Under the pieces are notes generated by a model that saw nothing but the letters and a program-made list of their open reading frames with translations, had not been told where the DNA came from and searched no databases. From the NCBI GenBank assembly GCA_041654355.1, contig JBAZDQ010000011.1, positions 1-53,847 of the forward strand: a DNA stretch of 53,847 nt, in the 5' to 3' direction. The position numbers were made by a program, and so were the translations under genes. This stretch comes from DMER64 sp041654355 (lineage in GTDB: Bacteria > Bacteroidota > Bacteroidia > Bacteroidales > UBA932). Position 1 is the first letter of the stretch; every line of letters begins with the position of its first letter. Below, piece by piece: positions 26,116 through 33,904 of this stretch.

Positions 26116-26771
26116 TTTTTTCAGCATCACAACAATTCACAACTTTATTAGGGTTATTGACCATAGTGCCTTCCGGCCACGGGGCAGTCTGTTTTATGCT
26201 GGAAGAAACCGTCATTTACGTTGATCCCTATTCTGCCACCACCGATTACAGTGAATATCCCAAAGCGGATATCATTTTTTTCACGCACGACCATCAGGAT
26301 CATTACGATGTGAAAGCCCTGGAACACCTGGTTACCCCGCAAACTGTTTTTGTGGGGCCTGAATGTATGGAACGGCATGTAAAACTGGAGAAAACGCTCC
26401 GTAACGGAGACTTCTTTACCTGGAAGCGTGTTGAGGTAAAAGCCGTACCGGCTTATAATATCATCAATAAGAGACAGGACGGGAATCCATTCCATCCCAA
26501 AGGCTATGGTAACGGGTACCTGTTTACGTTCGGCGATTTCAAAGTGTATCTGGCCGGAGATACTGAACTGATCCCGGAAATGGAAACGTACGAACCTGTT
26601 GATGTGGCCATTCTACCCAAAAACCTGCCTTACACCATGAGTGATGACCAGTTTATACAGGCTGTCAAAGTGATCGGAGCTCCCGTGGTTTATCCGGTAC
26701 ATTATTTTGAACTGGATAAGGAAAAATTGGAAAAGGCAGTGGGAGATAAAGTAAGATTAATATATAAGTAG
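26112..26771 (+). CDS. Metallo-beta-lactamase-fold protein (UPF0173/UlaG-like) inside the hut operon
   Basis: The 219-residue protein has the metal motif FFTHDHQDHYD, a GHGAVCFML strand, VYLAGDTELIPEM and a final His in YPVHYFELDKEKL, as in UlaG/UPF0173-type metal-dependent hydrolases. It starts inside the hutI stop codon (ATGA) and ends 4 bp before ftcD, so it is firmly in the histidine operon. A true signal peptide is doubtful (MIFSASQQFTTLLGLLTIV). No known histidine-pathway step requires it. It could hydrolyse a ring intermediate or side product, but this is inference. Confidence 0.82.
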   Translation: MIFSASQQFTTLLGLLTIVPSGHGAVCFMLEETVIYVDPYSATTDYSEYPKADIIFFTHDHQDHYDVKALEHLVTPQTVFVGPECMERHVKLEKTLRNGDFFTWKRVEVKAVPAYNIINKRQDGNPFHPKGYGNGYLFTFGDFKVYLAGDTELIPEMETYEPVDVAILPKNLPYTMSDDQFIQAVKVIGAPVVYPVHYFELDKEKLEKAVGDKVRLIYK

Positions 26772-26775
26772 CAAT

Positions 26776-28440
26776 ATGAAAATTATTGAATGTGTCCCGA
26801 ACTTTTCCGAAGGAAGGGATAAACAGGTTATTGCCCGCATAGCCGGGGCCATATCCGCAGTGGAAGGTGTCAAGTTGTTGAATGTCGATCCGGGCGCAGC
26901 CACAAACCGTACAGTGATGACTTTTGCCGGGGAGCCTGTGGCAGTTGTCGAAGCCGCTTTTCAGGCCATAAAAACGGCTGCCGGTTCCATTGATATGCGC
27001 AAGCATCACGGCGAACACCCCAGGATAGGGGCTACTGATGTTTGTCCCTTGATTCCTGTTTCCGGGGTGACCATGGAAGAGACCGTTGAATACGCCAGAC
27101 AGCTGGCCTGCAGGGTGGGAGAAGAACTGGAGATTCCCGTATATTGTTACGAAGAGGCTGCTTTTACCGATAAACGAAAAAATCTGGCAGTATGTCGTTC
27201 CGGGGAATACGAAGGATTGTCGGCGAAACTCAAAGATCCCGAATGGAAACCTGATTTCGGACCGGCAGCGTTTTCAGAAAAAGTGGCCGCATCCGGCTTG
27301 ACGGTTATCGGTGCCCGCGATTTTTTGATAGCCGTTAATTTCAACCTCAATACAACATCGGTTCGCAGGGCCAACGCCGTATCTTTTGATGTCCGGGAAA
27401 AAGGCCGGAAAGTTTTAAATGAGGGAAAAGAAACCTGGCAACCCGGCACCCTTAAGCATTGTAAAGCCATTGGCTGGTTTATTAAGGAGTACGGCATTGC
27501 ACAGGTGTCCATGAACCTTACCAACATCCGGGTAACTCCATTACACATTGCTTTTGACGAGGTGTGCGACAAAGCATCCCGGCGCGGAATGCGGGTGACC
27601 GGGACCGAACTGGTGGGCCTGGTTCCAAAAAGCGCGCTGGTAGAGGCCGGTAAGTATTTTTTGAAAAAACAACAACGGTCCCTGGGACTGCCCGAAGAAG
27701 AAATCATCCGGATCGCCATTAAATCCATGGGATTGGAAGACCTGGGACCTTTTAATCCGAAAACAAAAGTCCTGGAGTATCTTTTGGAAGAGGAGACAGC
27801 CGAAAAAGGCCTTTGTGCGCTGACCTGCCGGGAATTCGCCCTGGAAACCGCCTCCGAATCACCTGCCCCGGGAGGAGGCTCTGTGGCTGCATATATGGGA
27901 GCCTTGGGTGCGTCACTGGGAACGATGGTGGCCAATCTTTCTTCGCACAAACGCGGGTGGGATGAAAAATGGGAGTATTTTTCCCTTTGGGCCCAGAAGG
28001 GGCAAGCTCTTCTTGCCGAGTTGCTTCACCTGGTGGATGAAGATACACTGTCCTATAACAAAGTGATGGAAGCTTTTTCCCTTTCCCGGAACACCGAGGA
28101 AGAAAAAATCAAACGGGCTGCTGCCATTGAACAGGCCACTTTGTATGCGGCACAAGTGCCTATGAAGACCATGAAAACCGCAATCTGTGTATTTGATATC
28201 CTGGAAGCTATGATTGAGGAAGGGAATCCCAATTCGGTTACCGACGCGGGAGTGGGAGCCCCTGCCATCCTGGCGGCCGTTAAAGGGGGATACCTGAATG
28301 TTTTAATAAATGTTTCCGGCCTGAAGGACAAGGAAAAAGCAGCATTTTTGAAGGAAGAAGCGCAAAAGATCCTGGATCTTGCAAAAGAAAGGGAGGACAA
28401 TCTCTGGGAAAAAGTAATTTTTAAACTACATGAATCATGA
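26776..28440 (+). CDS. ftcD: Bifunctional glutamate formiminotransferase / formiminotetrahydrofolate cyclodeaminase
   Basis: The 554-residue fusion has an N-terminal formiminotransferase: MKIIECVPNFSEGRD, the catalytic-His region MRKHHGEHPRIGATDVCPLIP, and SMNLTNIRVTPLH. A C-terminal cyclodeaminase starts near residue 345 (LTCREFALETASESPAPGGGSVAAYMGALGAS; VTDAGVGAPAILAAVKGGYLNVLIN). It passes the formimino group from formiminoglutamate to tetrahydrofolate and releases ammonia, ending the pathway in glutamate. The fusion order is the same as in animals and many Bacteroidota. It overlaps the next gene as ATGA. Confidence 0.95.
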   Translation: MKIIECVPNFSEGRDKQVIARIAGAISAVEGVKLLNVDPGAATNRTVMTFAGEPVAVVEAAFQAIKTAAGSIDMRKHHGEHPRIGATDVCPLIPVSGVTMEETVEYARQLACRVGEELEIPVYCYEEAAFTDKRKNLAVCRSGEYEGLSAKLKDPEWKPDFGPAAFSEKVAASGLTVIGARDFLIAVNFNLNTTSVRRANAVSFDVREKGRKVLNEGKETWQPGTLKHCKAIGWFIKEYGIAQVSMNLTNIRVTPLHIAFDEVCDKASRRGMRVTGTELVGLVPKSALVEAGKYFLKKQQRSLGLPEEEIIRIAIKSMGLEDLGPFNPKTKVLEYLLEEETAEKGLCALTCREFALETASESPAPGGGSVAAYMGALGASLGTMVANLSSHKRGWDEKWEYFSLWAQKGQALLAELLHLVDEDTLSYNKVMEAFSLSRNTEEEKIKRAAAIEQATLYAAQVPMKTMKTAICVFDILEAMIEEGNPNSVTDAGVGAPAILAAVKGGYLNVLINVSGLKDKEKAAFLKEEAQKILDLAKEREDNLWEKVIFKLHES

Positions 28441-29060
28441 AGATTTTGTTTGTTTTATTAATGATAAATTTGTCTTTAGGTATGACTAATGCACAAGATA
28501 TCAGGCTCCCTGAACCCACAAAAACGGGAGGGATGCCTTTGATGGAAGCTTTAAGCAGCAGACAAAGTGTCCGGGAAATGTCCGGTAAGGAGATCCCGCT
28601 TAACATCCTCTCTGATTTGTTATGGGCAGCACAGGGAGTGAACCGGGAAGACGGAAAACGTACAGCACCTTCTGCCATGAATATGCAGGAAATTGACGTC
28701 TATGTCTATACACCCGGGGCCGTTTACCTGTACATTCCGGGAGAACATATGCTGCAGCATATTGTTAACGGGGATTTCAGAGAAGAAACCGTCCGGCAGC
28801 CGTATGCCCAAAAAGCCCCGCTGATCTTGGTATATGTAGCCAATTATGAAAAAATGCAGCGCCTGGACCAGGATCAAAAAATTTTCTACGGAGCAACAGA
28901 TGCCGCTTTCATAAGTCAGAACGTATACCTTTTTTGTGCACAGGAGAAGCTAAACACGGTAGTCCTGGGTATGATAGACCGGGAGGCTGTCAAAGAAAGG
29001 ATCGGCTTTAACGGGAAAGCACAATTGGGGCAGGTTATAGGTTACCCTATACCCCGCTAA
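28437..29060 (+). CDS. Nitroreductase-like (SagB-type) protein, exported
   Basis: The 207-residue protein begins with a signal peptide (MKILFVLLMINLSLGMTNAQ). The nitroreductase/SagB fold follows: MEALSSRQSVREMSGKEIPLNILSDLLWAAQGVNREDGKRTAPSAMN, and later GATDAAFISQNVYLFCAQEKLNTVVLGMIDRE. Such proteins bind FMN. An exported form is unusual among flavin enzymes but is common in Bacteroidota for this subfamily. It is translationally coupled to ftcD (ATGA) and convergent with the SDR gene (14-bp overlap). A role in histidine use is not established. Confidence 0.8.
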   Translation: MKILFVLLMINLSLGMTNAQDIRLPEPTKTGGMPLMEALSSRQSVREMSGKEIPLNILSDLLWAAQGVNREDGKRTAPSAMNMQEIDVYVYTPGAVYLYIPGEHMLQHIVNGDFREETVRQPYAQKAPLILVYVANYEKMQRLDQDQKIFYGATDAAFISQNVYLFCAQEKLNTVVLGMIDREAVKERIGFNGKAQLGQVIGYPIPR

Positions 29061-29862
29061 ATGAACTGAATCCCCCGTCAACAGGCAATACCACACCTGT
29101 TATAAAACTTGCCTCATCTGAACACAGGAATTGCACGGCACCGTTAAGCTCGGTAATGTCGCCAAACCGTTTCATAGGGGTGCGGGCCAGCACTTTGCGG
29201 CTTCTTTCGGTAAGACTTCCGTCCGGATTCAGCAAGACGGCCCTGTTCTGGTCACCTATGAAGAATCCCGGAGCAATGGCGTTTACCCGTATTTTTTCAC
29301 TGAATTTCAAAGCCATTTCCATGGCCATCCATTGCGTAAAGTTGATGATGCCGGTTTTGGCCACTGAATAACCCAAAACACGTGTAATGGCAGAGTAGGC
29401 GGCCATTGATGAAATATTTATAACGGACCCGGATCCCTTTTCCGCCATAATACGTCCCACGGCCAGGGTTGGATAGACGGTCCCGTTCAGGTTCAGATCG
29501 GTGACTTTTTTCCAGTCCTCTATATTCATGTCAAAGACAGTCTGATCTTCCCTGAGCGTTGCTCCGGGAAGATTTCCTCCTGCTACATTTATCAGGATAT
29601 CTATGGTTCCCCACTGGTTTACAATCGCCTTGGTGGTTTCTTTAAGTTTTTCAAGATCAAGTACATCGCTTACAAATCCCATGGCCTCACCTCCCGAAGA
29701 ACACAACAGTTCCACGACCATGTCAAGTTGTTCTTTCCGGATGTCCAGGGCTGCAACTTTGGCTCCCTGACCGGCAAAGTGTTTAGCCAGGCTTCCTCCC
29801 AGTACACCTCCGGCTCCGGTTATTACCGCTACTTTGTCTTTTATGCTGAAATTTGATTCCAT
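29047..29862 (-). CDS. SDR-family fructuronate reductase (D-mannonate oxidoreductase)
   Basis: The 271-residue short-chain dehydrogenase has the cofactor motif VITGAGGVLGGSLA near the N-terminus, NVAGG, catalytic Ser and YxxxK in SSMAAYSAITRVLGYSVAK, and a C-terminal VLPVDGGFSSFSGV. The general fold alone does not name the substrate, but an SDR next to uxuA is the usual fructuronate reductase of Bacteroidota, converting fructuronate to mannonate. It follows uxuA by 11 bp on the same strand. Glucuronate isomerase (uxaC) is not in the window. Confidence 0.85.
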   Translation of the reverse strand: MESNFSIKDKVAVITGAGGVLGGSLAKHFAGQGAKVAALDIRKEQLDMVVELLCSSGGEAMGFVSDVLDLEKLKETTKAIVNQWGTIDILINVAGGNLPGATLREDQTVFDMNIEDWKKVTDLNLNGTVYPTLAVGRIMAEKGSGSVINISSMAAYSAITRVLGYSVAKTGIINFTQWMAMEMALKFSEKIRVNAIAPGFFIGDQNRAVLLNPDGSLTERSRKVLARTPMKRFGDITELNGAVQFLCSDEASFITGVVLPVDGGFSSFSGV

Positions 29863-29873
29863 TATATGTATAG

Positions 29874-31079
29874 TTATTGGTTGTTCAGGTATTTAACAGC
29901 AGCCATCATGCCCGATAATTCGGCCAGGGCTTTCATCCTGCCGTAAAAAGAATATCCCGGATTGTATATATTGTTATCAATATCGGATAACATAAGCGGT
30001 CCGTGATCCGGTCGCATGGGAATTGGATAACTGCCGGGATCTTCTTTCCTCCTTCGTTTTTCTTCTTCCAGGAATATCCGGATTACTTCCACCAGGTGTC
30101 CGCGTCCGGACAGGTGGTCAGACTCGGCAAAATTCTTATTTTCAAAAACGTCGGTACTTCTTAGATGCACAAAATGCGTGCGGGAAGCATATCGGGCGGC
30201 CAGCGCAGGAACGTCGTTGTGTAAGCCCGAGCTAAGCGAGCCGGCACAAAATGTCAGTCCGTTCTGAGGAATATCCACGCATTTCAGCAACCAGTCAATA
30301 CCTTCCTGTCCTGTCACTATACGGGGCAGACCCAGCACGGGAAACGGGGGATCGTCCGGATGGATGCACATACGTATGTTGTTTTTAACCAGGACAGGTG
30401 CGATGACAGACATAAAGCGTTGAAAATGATTCCTCAGCTGTTCTTTATCCACTCCCCGGTAGCGGGCCAGTAACTTTCTGAATAATACCACCGGCTGCTT
30501 GTCTTTTTCCGAAAAATTCCCGCTTACAAATCCCTGTGTCTTAATAATGATATTATGTATCAGTTCCTCTTCTTCAGCAGGAGTGATCGTTTTCCGGATG
30601 TTTTCAGTTTCCAGGCGTATACTTTCCGGGTATTCCTCCAATGCTCCTTCCCGTTGCAGAATATAGCAATCAAAATAGGCAAACCGGGCATAGTCAAAAT
30701 ACAAGGAAAGGGTCCCATCTGGATTTGGTCTGTACAGATCTGTACGTATCCAGTCAATAACCGGCATGAAATTATAGCAAACGGTATGGATTCCTTCCAT
30801 TGCCAGGTTTTCCAGGGAAGTGCAATAATTTTTCAGATGCCGGTCTGATTCGCCGGAAGCCAGTTTAATGTCTTCAGTTACAGGAAGACTTTCCACCACC
30901 GACCATCTGAGTCCTTCCGATTCAATCAGATGCCTCCTTTTTTGTATTTCGTGCCTGCTCCATACTTCTCCGTTAGGAATGTGATGCAGAGCAGTCACTA
31001 TACCTTCCACTCCAATTTGTTTAAGGTGTTTGAGAGGAATGCTATCTTCCGGGCCAAACCACCTCCAGGTTTTTTCCAT
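29874..31079 (-). CDS. uxuA: Mannonate dehydratase
   Basis: The 401-residue enzyme shows UxuA motifs: MEKTWRWFGPEDSIPLKHLKQIGVEGIVTALHHIPNGEVW at the N-terminus, MCIHPDDPPFPVLGLPRIV, LTFCAGSLSSG, FVHLRSTDVF and MRPDHGPLML. It dehydrates D-mannonate to 2-keto-3-deoxygluconate. With the SDR gene it forms a two-gene uronate operon, divergent from the xylan-related genes. That placement links it to the glucuronic acid released by the GH115/GH67 protein. Confidence 0.95.
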   Translation of the reverse strand: MEKTWRWFGPEDSIPLKHLKQIGVEGIVTALHHIPNGEVWSRHEIQKRRHLIESEGLRWSVVESLPVTEDIKLASGESDRHLKNYCTSLENLAMEGIHTVCYNFMPVIDWIRTDLYRPNPDGTLSLYFDYARFAYFDCYILQREGALEEYPESIRLETENIRKTITPAEEEELIHNIIIKTQGFVSGNFSEKDKQPVVLFRKLLARYRGVDKEQLRNHFQRFMSVIAPVLVKNNIRMCIHPDDPPFPVLGLPRIVTGQEGIDWLLKCVDIPQNGLTFCAGSLSSGLHNDVPALAARYASRTHFVHLRSTDVFENKNFAESDHLSGRGHLVEVIRIFLEEEKRRRKEDPGSYPIPMRPDHGPLMLSDIDNNIYNPGYSFYGRMKALAELSGMMAAVKYLNNQ

Positions 31080-31312
31080 GATGTTTAATATTTCGTTTCT
31101 GTTCCTTCTTCGCTAGGCCAGGTTTTCATATATTACAAAAATACGTAAATATATCCTGCCTTTCATCAGGTAACTTTGAAACAACCGGCAAGTGAATTTT
31201 AAAAGTTACCTTTGAATATTATATGAAAAGAAGCCGGCCTGCTATGCTTTAATGAACGTATTGGGTGTAGAACCGGAAGAATCCATAAATGAATCGTAAT
31301 TAATAAACGTTT
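31080..31312. promoter_or_regulatory. Divergent regulatory region uxuA / GH3
   Basis: This 233-bp gap holds no gene. On the minus strand, TATTTTTG (31136-31143) is a -7 box for uxuA, 56 nt from its ATG. On the plus strand, TAACTTTG (31171-31178) and TACCTTTG (31207-31214) are two candidate -7 boxes for the GH3 gene, leaving a leader of about 90-130 nt. No clear palindromic operator was seen. Confidence 0.5.
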
Positions 31313-33898
31313 ATGAAAAAAGCATTTTTTGTTGTTTTGTGTCTTTGGTTAGGTTTTGGTTGTTGTAAACCGGCATACCGTAACGAGAATTTGTCATTCC
31401 ATGAACGTGCCGCCGACCTGGTCTCGCGTATGACACTTCCGGAGAAAGTTTCTCAGATGGCTCATGAATCCGCTGCCATAGAAAGGCTGGGTGTGCCTGA
31501 ATACAACTGGTGGAATGAGTGCCTGCACGGGGTGGCCCGTGCAGGGCACGCCACCGTTTTTCCCCAGGCCATAGGAATGGCCGCCATGTGGGATAAAGAA
31601 ATGATGTTTGACATTGCCACAGCTGTCAGTGACGAAGCCCGGGCCAAGCATCACGATTTTCTGAGGCAGGATAAAAGGGGAATATACCAGGGGTTAACCT
31701 ACTGGACACCAAATATCAATATATTCAGGGATCCCAGATGGGGACGCGGAATGGAAACCTACGGAGAAGATCCTTACCTGACCGGAGAAATGGCCGTTCA
31801 GTACATAAGGGGATTACAGGGAGATGATCCCAAATATCTGAAACTTGTCGCAACTGCAAAACATTTTGCCGTGCACAGCGGGCCCGAATCCACACGCCAT
31901 AGTGCAGATGTTTATCCCGGTCAGCGGGACTTTTATGAAACCTATGCCCCACACTTTAAAAAAGTGGTACAGGAAGCCGGAGTGTGGTCGGTCATGGGGG
32001 CCTACCAGCGGCTTTGGGGAGAGCCCTGTTGCGGAAGCTTTTTCCTGAGTTCCCTGCTTCGCGACAGCTGGGGATTCCGGGGCTATATTGTATCCGATTG
32101 CTGGGCGATCAAGGACTTCTATGATGAAGGCATGCATGAAATAGTTAAAACTCCTGCAGAAGCTGCCGCCCTTGGCGTGACCGCCGGGACCGACCTGAAC
32201 TGCGGGGTGAGTTATCCTTATCTTGTAGAAGCCGTTGAAGAAGGATATATTGAGGAATCCCTTATTGATACGGCTGTTCAAAGATTAATGCTGGCCCGTT
32301 TTAAACTGGGCATGTTTGACAAACCCCGAAAAGTACCGTACAGCAAAATACCCCTGGAAGTCGTTGAATGTCCGGAACACATTGCCCTGGCACGGGAAGC
32401 TGCCCGGAAATCCATGGTACTTCTGGAAAACGACGGAACCCTGCCATTTTCAAAAGACGTCCGGAAAGTAGCTGTCATAGGGCCGAATGCCGATGATCTG
32501 GAAGTGCTCCTGGGAAACTACAACGGGTATACAAAAAATCCGGTCACTCCGTTGCAGGGAATCCGCGAGACAATTCCCGGAGCCGAGGTGGTTTTTGCGC
32601 AGGGATGTCTCCTTGCCGAAGGCCTGCCTTATTTTCAGCCGATCCCCGAAGGGGTATTGTTTACCGATTCCACCTTGACACAACCCGGTCTTTTAGGGAA
32701 ATATTTTGATAATATGAACTACGAAGGATCCCCGGTCCATGAAAGAGTAGATGGAACCATAGATTTCATCTGGTGGAACAAAGCTCCTTTTGAAAACATG
32801 AACGACCGCGAATTTTCCGTGGAATGGAACGGCGTACTCTGCGTTCCCCAGTCGGGACGTTATGCCCTGGGTGGAGAAGCTTTCAGCGGTTTTACTTTGA
32901 TGCTTGACGGAGAAAAACTGGTGGAAAGAATTGACGTACATCATCCCAGGAAAGAATATGAGTTTGTGCAACTGGAAGCCGGGAAACCTTACCGGTTGAC
33001 ACTCCGATTTGTTCAGAATAAGACTGAATATGGCATCATGAGACTTCTGTGGGAAGCTCCACATGGCAACCTGATGGAAGAAGCCGTAAAAGTGGCCGCA
33101 GAGAGTGATCTTGTCATTCTGTGCATGGGGTTGAGCCCCTTGCTGGAAGGAGAAGAGATGAAAGTCAGGGTGGACGGGTTCAACCAGGGAGACCGGGTAG
33201 ATATCGGTCTGCCGGTTTCTCAAACGACACTCATAAAGGCTATAAAAAAACTGGAAAAACCTACGGTAATGGTCCTGCTCAACGGCAGTGCCGTAAGTTT
33301 TGACAGGGAGATCCAATCCCTCCCGGCTATTTTGGAAGCCTGGTATCCCGGACAGGAAGGAGGAAGGGCCATCGCCGACGTAATCTTTGGGGATTACAAT
33401 CCTTCCGGCAGGCTGCCCGTAACTTTCTACCGGTCAGTTGACCAGCTGCCTGCTTTTGATAATTACAGCATGGAAGGAAAAACGTATCGGTTTTTCAGGG
33501 ATGAACCCCTTTATTCCTTTGGTTATGGACTAAGTTTTACTACTTTTGAATACGAACCGGTCAGATTGCCTGAAAGTGTGCCCTGCGGAATACCTGTTGA
33601 CCTTTCTTTCAGGGTGACCAATACCGGAGACACGGACGGAGACGAAGTCGTTCAGGTTTATGTCTCACTTCCGGATGCATCCAATCCTGTCCCTATAAAA
33701 TCGTTGCAGGGATTTGAAAGGATACATCTGAAAGCCGGTGAAAGCCGTGTGGTGGATTTTACCATCATACCCGAACAGCTGGCTTCCCTGGATGACCACC
33801 AGGTGTGGATGGTAGAAGCAGGCAACGTCATTCTGGAAGTGGGCGGGAATAAATATTCGGTTCGTCTGGAAGGAGATACTGTGTTTATACCAAATTAA
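31313..33898 (+). CDS. GH3 beta-glycosidase with PA14 insertion (probable beta-xylosidase), lipoprotein
   Basis: The 861-residue protein has an N-terminal signal ending near Cys17-Cys18 (LWLGFGCC), probably a lipoprotein. The GH3 TIM-barrel contains the nucleophile Asp262 in YIVSDCWAI, plus FPQAIGMAAMWDKEM, VATAKHFAVHSGPE and GVTAGTDLNCG. The alpha/beta sandwich is interrupted at about residues 460-590 by a PA14-like domain (PGLLGKYFDNMNYEGSPVHE). A fibronectin-III-like C-terminus follows (VTNTGDTDGDEVVQVYVSLP). Within this locus, removal of xylose from non-reducing ends is the likely job, but GH3 specificity cannot be read from sequence alone. The next gene follows after 6 bp. Confidence 0.9.
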   Translation: MKKAFFVVLCLWLGFGCCKPAYRNENLSFHERAADLVSRMTLPEKVSQMAHESAAIERLGVPEYNWWNECLHGVARAGHATVFPQAIGMAAMWDKEMMFDIATAVSDEARAKHHDFLRQDKRGIYQGLTYWTPNINIFRDPRWGRGMETYGEDPYLTGEMAVQYIRGLQGDDPKYLKLVATAKHFAVHSGPESTRHSADVYPGQRDFYETYAPHFKKVVQEAGVWSVMGAYQRLWGEPCCGSFFLSSLLRDSWGFRGYIVSDCWAIKDFYDEGMHEIVKTPAEAAALGVTAGTDLNCGVSYPYLVEAVEEGYIEESLIDTAVQRLMLARFKLGMFDKPRKVPYSKIPLEVVECPEHIALAREAARKSMVLLENDGTLPFSKDVRKVAVIGPNADDLEVLLGNYNGYTKNPVTPLQGIRETIPGAEVVFAQGCLLAEGLPYFQPIPEGVLFTDSTLTQPGLLGKYFDNMNYEGSPVHERVDGTIDFIWWNKAPFENMNDREFSVEWNGVLCVPQSGRYALGGEAFSGFTLMLDGEKLVERIDVHHPRKEYEFVQLEAGKPYRLTLRFVQNKTEYGIMRLLWEAPHGNLMEEAVKVAAESDLVILCMGLSPLLEGEEMKVRVDGFNQGDRVDIGLPVSQTTLIKAIKKLEKPTVMVLLNGSAVSFDREIQSLPAILEAWYPGQEGGRAIADVIFGDYNPSGRLPVTFYRSVDQLPAFDNYSMEGKTYRFFRDEPLYSFGYGLSFTTFEYEPVRLPESVPCGIPVDLSFRVTNTGDTDGDEVVQVYVSLPDASNPVPIKSLQGFERIHLKAGESRVVDFTIIPEQLASLDDHQVWMVEAGNVILEVGGNKYSVRLEGDTVFIPN

Positions 33899-33904
33899 AT
33901 CTAT

